From contig DIFG01000071.1 in assembly GCA_002419025.1 (NCBI GenBank), positions 7,392 to 28,601 of the forward strand: a stretch of 21,210 nucleotides of DNA. Direction: 5' to 3'. Below the pieces are notes generated by a model that was given only the letters and a program-made list of their open reading frames with translations, had not been told where the DNA came from and did no database searches. The position numbers were made by a program, and so were the translations under genes. How positions within the stretch are numbered: position 1 is the stretch's first letter; each line of letters starts with the position of its first letter. Shown here in pieces: positions 16,119 to 21,210 of this stretch. The DNA comes from Deltaproteobacteria bacterium UBA5754. GTDB taxonomy: Bacteria; Desulfobacterota; Dissulfuribacteria; Dissulfuribacterales; UBA5754.

Positions 16119-17168
16119 ATGATGTTATCGTTGAAAAGATTGGGTAAGAAGGTCCTTGTCGAGGTGTTCCTCTGCATGCTCCTGGTCCCGCTATCCGCTC
16201 CGGCGCAACCAGAGAGTCTCCCGGCCGCGCCGCTCCAGGGCACGTTCATTCAACTGAACAGCGCCCATCGCCATTGGGTGGAAGACGACTGGAAGCGGCT
16301 CTTCAATGATTTTCAAAGCCTCGGACTTTCCCAGCTGATCCTCCAGTGGACGGTGTACGAGGACACCGTTTTCTACCTTTCCGCGGAGGAGCGGGACAAA
16401 GGCACCCCTCCGCTGGAAGCCATTCTCCAGCGGGCCGACGCTGCCGGTCTGCGTGTCCGGGTGGGTCTGGTATACGACCCGCAGTACTGGGAGAAGATCG
16501 GCCAGCGGGGCATCGCTTCAGTGAGCGCCTACTTGCGGCAGTTGCGCTATCGCTCTCTGCGGACCGCCCGGGAGCTACTTCCCCGGCTGATCGCTCACCC
16601 CTCATTCTGCGGCTGGTACATCCCCGAGGAAATTGACGACGTCAACTGGCTCGAACCCGAACGGCGTCAGGTGCTCTTCGAACATTTCGCCGAGCTGACC
16701 GCAGCCCTGAAGCAACTGGCCCCGCAGGCTGAGATCGCTCTTTCCGGTTTCTCGAACGCGAACACCAGCCCACTCGCCTTTGAGAAGTTCTATCGCGGCC
16801 TGCTTCAAGCGACGACAGCGGAGGTCGTCCTGCTGCAGGACGGCATCGGCGTGCAGAAGCTGGACCTGGAAAATCTGGAGCTGTACCTGGCCGCGATGCG
16901 CCGGGCGGTGGACGCCCACGGGCGGGACCTCCAGGTGGTTGTCGAGCTGTTCCGACAGGTGGAAGGCCAGCCGCTCGACGACCAACCTTTCAAAGCGATA
17001 CCCGCTCCGTTCAGCCGGATTCGCCGCCAGATCGAGCTGGCCTCCGAGTACTCAACCGCCGGCGTGATGGCCTTCAGCGTGCCCGATTACATGAGCTCCT
17101 CAGCAGGCCCCGAAGCCCAGCGGCTGCTTCAGCATTATCTGAAGACCTTCTCGGCCGTGGAGAACTGA
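16119..17168 (+). CDS. Secreted DUF4434 TIM-barrel protein, probable glycoside hydrolase
   Basis: An exported protein of 349 aa with a signal peptide (MMLSLKRLGKKVLVEVF..., cleavage probably after SAPAQ, residue about 30). The rest reads as a DUF4434-type (beta/alpha)8 barrel: QGTFIQLNS from Q40, WKRLFNDFQSLGLSQLILQW, ADAAGLRVRVGLVYD, and GWYIPEEIDD from G165, where E170/E171 are candidate catalytic acids. Such barrels resemble glycoside hydrolases, but no activity is established as far as I know. Position at the end of an exopolysaccharide operon suggests that it cuts or trims the exported polymer in the periplasm. A GTG at 16101 overlaps the previous stop, but the ATG at 16119 has GGAAGAG (16106-16112) at a suitable distance and gives a better signal peptide. 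Confidence 0.75.
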   Translation: MMLSLKRLGKKVLVEVFLCMLLVPLSAPAQPESLPAAPLQGTFIQLNSAHRHWVEDDWKRLFNDFQSLGLSQLILQWTVYEDTVFYLSAEERDKGTPPLEAILQRADAAGLRVRVGLVYDPQYWEKIGQRGIASVSAYLRQLRYRSLRTARELLPRLIAHPSFCGWYIPEEIDDVNWLEPERRQVLFEHFAELTAALKQLAPQAEIALSGFSNANTSPLAFEKFYRGLLQATTAEVVLLQDGIGVQKLDLENLELYLAAMRRAVDAHGRDLQVVVELFRQVEGQPLDDQPFKAIPAPFSRIRRQIELASEYSTAGVMAFSVPDYMSSSAGPEAQRLLQHYLKTFSAVEN

Positions 17169-17372
17169 GACCCCGACAGATATCCATACCCAACCAGCAA
17201 TTCCCGGATCCGCTGTAACGGCTTGAAAACCGGGCCTTGAAGGAATGAACATCGATCCGGTAACCCTGGCACTAGCCATAGTGCTCGATGCGGTTTCAGA
17301 CTGACATCCGCTTTACCGGCATAGACAGCTTCTACAGGAACAAGGATATCGAGCTGCTTCTGGGCCCTCCAT
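17169..17372. other. Intergenic stretch after the exopolysaccharide operon
   Basis: There is no convincing gene. A small hairpin, GCACTA/TAGTGC around GCCA (17269-17284), has no T-tract and is a poor terminator. A 19-codon plus-strand frame from ATG 17247 and an open minus-strand frame without a good start are probably chance. The stretch ends at the IS256 terminal repeat. Confidence 0.5.
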
Positions 17373-17534
17373 GGCAGTGTAAATTTTCTTGTGTGAAATT
17401 AGGAAGGGGATAAAAAAAAGACACTTTTCCATTAAATGGGGGTTTGAGCAGAACCTACCCAAGAAAGGAGAAGCGCCGTGAAAATGGGAATCAGTGTACC
17501 CGAGGTGGCGGAGCTTTTCAAAGGGATGTGGTGA
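17373..17534 (+). mobile_element. IS256-family left end with truncated transposase start
   Basis: The terminal repeat GGCAGTGTAAATTTTC... (17373-17400) matches the reverse complement of 8929-8956 at 23 of 28 positions. About 80 bp further on, AAAGGAG (17464-17470) precedes a GTG (17478) that opens KMGISVPEVAELFKGM, the N-terminus I recognise from IS256-type transposases of this kind. The frame stops at 17532-17534, and nothing further of the transposase follows. This is the part that the remnant at 8197-8956 lacks, and vice versa. Confidence 0.75.
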
Positions 17535-17556
17535 CCTGCAGGGAGGCCATGGGCCG

Positions 17557-17790
17557 TCAGATCCGGTCGGAACGGATCTCCGCCAGGAGATCCTCGGTCT
17601 TTTTGTCGAGTTCCCTGGCATAGCTCGCCACGGTGAATACGGCTCCGCAGCCCTTGCACCGAAGGGCAACGGCCCTTCACCTGCGGCAGACCTCCAGGAC
17701 CCCGCCGCACTTTCGGCACTTGAGGCCGGTTGACTGGCCATGAGGAGACACGGCAGTCTTCCCGCTCCCTATGGGACACGACCCTTTCAT
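17557..17790 (-). CDS. Probable small selenoprotein (CxxC...CxxU...CxxC)
   Basis: Reading through one in-frame TGA (17677-17679, codon 38) gives a 77-residue protein. It begins MKGSCPIGSGKTAVSPHGQS, then carries CRKCGG (C25, C28), C35-R-R-U38, and CKGC (C45, C48), followed by an acidic helix (ARELDKKTEDLLAEI) and the end RSDRI. Two CxxC pairs imply a zinc-ribbon-like or redox fold, and UGA in the last place of CxxU is a classic selenocysteine position. The layout matches what I recall of the 'dual CXXC motif small (seleno)protein' family. A candidate bSECIS hairpin lies 15 nt after the UGA. The ATG (17788-17790) overlaps the stop of the universal stress gene as ATGA, so the gene is translationally coupled. 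The alternative is a pseudogene with a nonsense mutation, but the reading frame and motifs continue cleanly after the UGA. Confidence 0.72.
17650..17667 (-). promoter_or_regulatory. Candidate bacterial SECIS hairpin
   Basis: On the mRNA strand GCCCUU-CGGUGC-AAGGGC forms a 6-bp stem with a six-base loop. The loop starts 16 nt after the UGA and has G at its second position, which agrees with the general rules for bacterial SECIS elements (apical loop roughly 16-37 nt after UGA, G in the first two loop bases). A competing hairpin, AAGGGC-CGUU-GCCCUU, starts within the UGA codon. Confidence 0.5.
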
Positions 17791-18752
17791 TTCCCGTCCG
17801 CACAGACTACGGCAACGGTCGGTTCAACGGCGCGGTGGACGACCTCGCTGCTCACCCCACCGATGACGATGTCCCTCACGGCAGAGCGGCCCAGCCGACC
17901 CATCATGATCAAGGTGGCGTCCTTTTCCCGCGCTGCGTCGAGAATGGCCTCGACGGGACGGCCGTACACAACGTTCGTCTTGACACAGCCCCTCGGCAGG
18001 CCTTCCTCATCGAGCACTGTCTCCCCTTCGGCAAGGATCCGACCGGCCTCTTCCTCCGGCCTTTCGCCACCGGCCACCCGCTCCGGATAGCGGGCGAGAT
18101 CGATGACCCGGAGAAGCTCCACCCTTTCCAGGCAAGCCCCGGAGGAACGCGCGATCACCGCGGCCTCACGAAGCGCTGCCAGGGATGACCGGGAACCGTC
18201 CAGGGGGACAAGGATCTTCGGGACGAGACAGGCGCCGTCCTTGAGGACCTTTCTCCCCACCACGTAGGTGGTCGGATGGTAGGGGAGATGGAGTAGCGTG
18301 GATGTGACGCTTCCAAGAAGGACCTCCCTGGCGCGGGATACACCTCTTCGTGCAAGTATGATCGTGGAAAACCCCCCTTCCTCCGCCATCTTCGCGGTCT
18401 TTTCCGCGGGATTTCCGTCGAGGATCTGCCTGGCAACGGGGGTCTTGGCCCCCATCTCCCGGATCGCCGCCTCCGCTGCATCAAGGATCGGGGCCACCGT
18501 GGTCTCGATATATTGCTCCTTCAGGCGCCGGAAGAGTCCGCTTTCAAGGATCTCCTTCGTCCGGAAGTCCACGTTGGCCATGTGTTCGCTCAGATAATGC
18601 CCAGCAAGGACATGAAGGAGGGTGATGTTCCGGACCCGGTCTCCGAGGCCGGCGGCAAGACAGCCCGCAAAATGGAGGGCGCGCAGGGAGTTTTCGCTTC
18701 CGTCTACGGGCAGGAGAAAACTGGTAAGTGCATTAGTGGCCTTCGGTTCCAT
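17787..18752 (-). CDS. Tandem universal stress protein
   Basis: A 321-aa cytoplasmic protein made of two UspA-type domains (about residues 10-165 and 177-318). Domain one starts FLLPVDGSENSLRALHFAG and contains ARRGVSRAREVLLGSVTSTL. Domain two starts KILVPLDGSRSSLAALREAA and contains the ATP-binding pattern MGRLGRSAVRDIVIGGVSSE (G-x2-G-x9-G plus Ser), so the second domain at least may bind nucleotide. AAAGGAG (complement of 18761-18767) lies 8 nt before the ATG. The gene follows the transporter gene by 18 nt and its stop overlaps the start of the small selenoprotein gene, placing it in the middle of a three-gene operon. Its precise role is unknown; a regulatory or stress link to the transporter is an inference. 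Confidence 0.92.
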   Translation of the reverse strand: MEPKATNALTSFLLPVDGSENSLRALHFAGCLAAGLGDRVRNITLLHVLAGHYLSEHMANVDFRTKEILESGLFRRLKEQYIETTVAPILDAAEAAIREMGAKTPVARQILDGNPAEKTAKMAEEGGFSTIILARRGVSRAREVLLGSVTSTLLHLPYHPTTYVVGRKVLKDGACLVPKILVPLDGSRSSLAALREAAVIARSSGACLERVELLRVIDLARYPERVAGGERPEEEAGRILAEGETVLDEEGLPRGCVKTNVVYGRPVEAILDAAREKDATLIMMGRLGRSAVRDIVIGGVSSEVVHRAVEPTVAVVCADGK

Positions 18753-18770
18753 GACACGAGCTCCTTTCTC

Positions 18771-20558
18771 TCAATAGAAAAGCAGCAGCCAGACGTTCGC
18801 CAGGGCGACGCTGATCACCATATACAAAAAGGCCACCTTCATAAAGCCGAAGAATTTGATGTGGTGGCCGGCGGCCTCGGCGATACCAAGTGTCACCACG
18901 TTGGCGCTCGCGCCGATCATGGTCCCGTTCCCGCCGAAACAGGCCCCAAAGGCGAGGGCCCACCAGAGGACACCGGATTCCGCCCCAGGTATCTCCTTCG
19001 TGAGGTAGGCCACGATGGGAAGCATGGTGGCGGTGAAGGGGATGTTGTCCACGAACGCGCTCATGATGGCCGAGACCCAGAGGATGAGACAGATGGCCAT
19101 GACGAGGTTCCCGGCGGATAGCTCCATGACCCAGTCCGCGATGATGGCAAGGAGTCCGGTCTCCTCGACGGCCCCCACCAGCATGAAGAGGAAGATGAAA
19201 AAGAGGAGCGTGGTCCACTCGATGTCCTTCTCGATGAGGTGTAGAAGATCGATCCTCTTGGTGAGAAGTCCATATGTAAAGAGCAGGGATGCCCCGAAGA
19301 GGGCCGCGATGCTCACCTCCATGTGCCAGAAGCCGTGGGAGAGAAAAAGCCCTACGGTCATGAGCATGATGATGGAGCCCACCGCGAGGAGCATGCCGTC
19401 AGTTATCCGGTACTCCTCCCTAAGCCTTGCGATGAAGGCCTGGACGTCCCCGACCCTGGCCCGGGCGTACTCCTTCCCGTAAAAGACCTTGGAGTAGGCG
19501 AAGAGGACCACCATGGAGACGATGACGGTGGGGGTGAGGTTCTTCACGAACTCCATGAAGGTGAGCCCGGCATAGGAACCGATCATGATGTTCGGTGGGT
19601 CGCCTATCAGGGTCGCGGTGCCTCCGATGTTCGATGCGAGGATCTCGGGGATGAGAAGGGCGATGGGCGAGATCCCGAGGGAAAGGGCGATCTCGATGGT
19701 GACCGGGGTGAGCAGGAGCATGGTGGTCACGTTGTCGAGGAACGCCGAGGCAACGGCGGTGAAGGCCATGAGGACCACGGAGAGGAGGAGCACGTTTCCT
19801 CGCGAGAGCTGGTAGGACTTGTAGGCGAACCACTGGAAGACCCCGGTGTGCTTGAGTATCCCTACGATGATCATCATGCCCATCAGGAGGAAGACCACGT
19901 TCATGTCGATGGCATGGATCGCCCGCTCGTAGGAGAGGATATGATAGTCGGGGTTGATCGTGCCCGCCGTGTACGTGATCACGAGGATGATCGCGGTCCC
20001 GAGCATGGCGGCGAGGGTCCGGTGGAGGAGCTCGAATGAGATAAGGACGTAGGCAAGGATGAAGACAACGGTTGCTATCCAGAAGGCAGGGCCGAGGACC
20101 CTCTTCATCTCGAGATCCGCGTGGGCGTGGAACTCGCCTCCGCTTCCAGCGATCGCCGTGGCCGGAACCTGGACAACCACCTTCTCAAAGCTTGTCTTCG
20201 TGGCCTGTACCTCGATCTGCGCGCCAAGGGCGGTTCCAGCGGGAAGATGGGCCGTAATCTGGTAGGTTCCGTCAGGGGCGGTCAGGACCCCGTCCGCCCC
20301 GTGCCCGTGACCAGCGCCAGCGACCTGAAAGGCCTTTCCGTCGATCAGGAGGTCCACCCTGGCATTTGCGACCGGCTCCCGGTGGGAATCGAGGATTCGC
20401 CCGCTCAGGTAAAAAATTTCCGCCCCATCGTCTCCGTGCGGGGCCTCAAAGGCCCCGGCCCCGGAGCCCCACCAGAAAAACAGGACAAAAAGGGCGAACG
20501 CCGTCCGGAAAAGAAGGGGCAGGATCCCCGCCCCTGGAAAACATCCCCGTCTCGCCAT
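18771..20558 (-). CDS. ArsB/NhaD/SLC13-superfamily transporter with exported His-rich N-terminal domain
   Basis: A 595-aa inner-membrane protein. A signal-like hydrophobic segment (residues 13-35) is followed by an extracytoplasmic beta-sandwich-like domain (about 45-150) that resembles carboxypeptidase-regulatory-type modules (LSGRILDSHREPVANARVDL, DGTYQITAHLPAG) and contains His clusters (AGHGHGADG, EFHAHADLE). Residues about 155-595 are a multi-span ion-transporter superfamily permease with the two pseudo-repeat motifs: SAFLDNVTT (271-279) with SNIGGTATLIGDPPN (309-323), and SAFVDNIPFT (500-509) with GNGTMIGASANVV (543-555). These motifs occur in ArsB, NhaD and P-protein relatives; substrate (Na+/H+, dicarboxylate or oxyanion) cannot be told from sequence alone. 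AAGGAG (complement of 20565-20570) lies 6 nt before the ATG. It heads an operon with the stress protein and the small selenoprotein. Confidence 0.9.
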   Translation of the reverse strand: MARRGCFPGAGILPLLFRTAFALFVLFFWWGSGAGAFEAPHGDDGAEIFYLSGRILDSHREPVANARVDLLIDGKAFQVAGAGHGHGADGVLTAPDGTYQITAHLPAGTALGAQIEVQATKTSFEKVVVQVPATAIAGSGGEFHAHADLEMKRVLGPAFWIATVVFILAYVLISFELLHRTLAAMLGTAIILVITYTAGTINPDYHILSYERAIHAIDMNVVFLLMGMMIIVGILKHTGVFQWFAYKSYQLSRGNVLLLSVVLMAFTAVASAFLDNVTTMLLLTPVTIEIALSLGISPIALLIPEILASNIGGTATLIGDPPNIMIGSYAGLTFMEFVKNLTPTVIVSMVVLFAYSKVFYGKEYARARVGDVQAFIARLREEYRITDGMLLAVGSIIMLMTVGLFLSHGFWHMEVSIAALFGASLLFTYGLLTKRIDLLHLIEKDIEWTTLLFFIFLFMLVGAVEETGLLAIIADWVMELSAGNLVMAICLILWVSAIMSAFVDNIPFTATMLPIVAYLTKEIPGAESGVLWWALAFGACFGGNGTMIGASANVVTLGIAEAAGHHIKFFGFMKVAFLYMVISVALANVWLLLFY

Positions 20559-20583
20559 CTCCGTCTCCTTTCGTCACAAAGCT

Positions 20584-20588
20584 ATTTT
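20584..20588 (+). repeat. Short direct repeat flanking structured element copy 2
   Basis: ATTTT directly precedes the element and recurs directly after it at 20785-20789. It is short and AT-only, so it is weak evidence for a target-site duplication on its own. Confidence 0.25.
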
Positions 20589-20784
20589 CCTGAATCCGTG
20601 GGCCGACGGCCGGGGTATTTGTTCCGTGCGCCTGCCTGTCAGCAGACAGGGCAAATAGCGCCTGTCCATGGGGGCGGATTTGCCCACAGCGCCCGTCCAT
20701 GAGCGCCTCACTCCACAAATACCACGGCCGTCGGCTTATACCGTGAAATCGAAAGGTTCGAGTGCATATCTTAACGTATTCAGG
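20589..20784 (-). repeat. Structured palindromic element, copy 2 (inverted relative to copy 1)
   Basis: Reading on the minus strand, it repeats copy 1 including the unpaired 5' stretch (GATATGCACTC, CCTTTCGATTTCAC). The main stem (20602-20622 with 20715-20735) pairs with one mismatch although its sequence differs from copy 1, with changes on both sides that keep pairing. Hairpin A is GGCGCTC/GGGCGCT on the minus strand, closed by two G-T pairs; hairpin B has GGGCAAAT/ATTTGCCC where copy 1 has CGGCAAAT/ATTTGCCG. Both keep the ATGGAC loop. It is 22 bp longer than copy 1 because of an extra small hairpin (CCTGTC-TGCT-GACAGG). Its end lies 30 bp upstream of the transporter start, so it may lie in that gene's leader. 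Confidence 0.85.
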
Positions 20785-21042
20785 ATTTTTTATTCCGGGC
20801 CATCTCCGGCACCCTGCAAAACGAAGAGACACTCACCCTCTTTGATCGGACAAACGGCCGAAAATCTCAAACGCAGGATGCGCTCGGCAGTGTAACCGAC
20901 ATGCCCATCAAGGGCCAGATCATTGCGGCTCTGAGGCCAACGACGGCCATTAAGTAATAGGGGACGCTCGTGCAGAACGTGCTTAGTTTTCTATCTTCTC
21001 GATATATTGCTCTTTCAGAGAGTGGGGTCACGATGGGGACGC
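20785..21042. other. Intergenic stretch between structured element and transposase tail
   Basis: There is no gene I can assign. A plus-strand frame without a visible start reads FRAISGTLQNEETLTLFDRT and ends VTDMPIKGQIIAALRPTTAI-K at the stop 20952-20954. A minus-strand frame in the same DNA reads DGHVGYTAERILRLRF and AVCPIKEGECLFVLQGAG before stopping near 20800. One may be the tail of a gene cut by the structured element, but I cannot say which. GGGGACGC occurs at 20960-20967 and again at 21035-21042, possibly REP-like sequence next to the transposase. Confidence 0.35.
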
Positions 21043-21210
21043 CTATGTTTTCGAACCTTTTTCCCCTATCAGCTCAAACCGATTTTCCTTTTCAATCCGC
21101 TCGCCGCGTTTCGATAAACGACTTGCCTCTGGTTGACTGATCTTGAGCCTCCTTCCTGTCTCTATGGTGCTCAACCCAAACTTTAGGAAACCTTGAAAAA
21201 TGGTCCTTTC
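21043..21210 (-). CDS. C-terminal tail of a probable Y1/REP-associated (IS200-like) transposase, partial
   Basis: The last 55 residues of a protein entering from beyond the window edge on the minus strand, ending at TAG 21043-21045. The tail contains a helix-turn-helix: KFGLSTIETGRRLKISQPEA followed by SRLSKRGERIEKENRFEL. I recognise this arrangement (GLS-x-x-x-x-GRRLxISQPxxSRxxxRGE) from the C-terminal extension of REP-associated tyrosine transposases in Geobacter-like and Desulfobacterota genomes; the catalytic HuH/Tyr domain would lie outside the window. The alternative is a small DNA-binding regulator with a similar helix-turn-helix. Confidence 0.55.
   Translation of the reverse strand, partial: ERTIFQGFLKFGLSTIETGRRLKISQPEASRLSKRGERIEKENRFELIGEKGSKT

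Noticed and set aside
17269..17284. Hairpin after the DUF4434 gene as a terminator
   Set aside because: The stem is only 6 bp, with no T-tract, and lies about 100 bp after the stop codon.
17313..17741. Long minus-strand open frame of 142 aa and another at 17432-17803 across the selenoprotein region
   Set aside because: Both are low-complexity Arg/Pro/Ser shadow frames; the third frame carries the Cys pairs, the coupled start and the family-like pattern.

Overview
The window is a GC-rich, gene-dense bacterial segment from a Gram-negative organism: it encodes an outer-membrane beta-barrel protein, periplasmic signal peptides, an IS256-family transposase remnant and dispersed palindromic repeats. 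Gene content and repeat style suggest a Desulfobacterota-like (former Deltaproteobacteria) lineage, but this is an impression from memory, not a demonstrated placement.

Layout. (1) 59-7427, plus strand: a glycogen/trehalose cluster of glgX (debranching), a treS-maltokinase fusion and treZ. It is followed by a small parvulin-type prolyl isomerase whose ribosome-binding site and coding region are separated by a 128-bp palindromic repeat. (2) 8023-8195: a highly structured palindromic element, then a decayed IS256-family element (to 8956). (3) 9025-17168, plus strand, with overlapping genes: wecB (UDP-GlcNAc 2-epimerase), an NfrB-like glycosyltransferase with three MshEN-type c-di-GMP-binding repeats, an NfrA-like TPR/beta-barrel outer-membrane protein and a secreted DUF4434 TIM-barrel protein. 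This looks like a c-di-GMP-controlled exopolysaccharide synthesis and export system related to the phage N4 receptor system NfrA/NfrB of E. coli, which uses WecB-made UDP-ManNAc. An IS256 left end (17373-17534) lies beyond it, so the cassette is bracketed by outward-facing IS ends. (4) 17557-20558, minus strand: an ArsB/NhaD/SLC13-type transporter, a tandem universal stress protein and a small, easily missed gene with an in-frame UGA inside a CxxU motif, probably a small zinc-ribbon-like selenoprotein. (5) 20589-20784: a second, inverted copy of the structured element with compensatory base changes. (6) 21043-21210, minus strand: the C-terminal tail of a probable Y1/REP-associated transposase that runs off the window.

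How it fits together. Region 1 interconverts glycogen-derived glucans, trehalose and maltose; neither treY nor glgE is in the window, so the pathway must be completed elsewhere or use only the TreS branch. Region 3 would make UDP-ManNAc, polymerise it at the inner membrane under c-di-GMP control, export it through NfrA and trim it with the DUF4434 protein. Region 4 looks like an ion-transport, stress and redox operon. The inverted structured repeats, the IS ends and the shift in leucine codon use between regions 1 and 3 suggest that region 3 was acquired or rearranged as a block.
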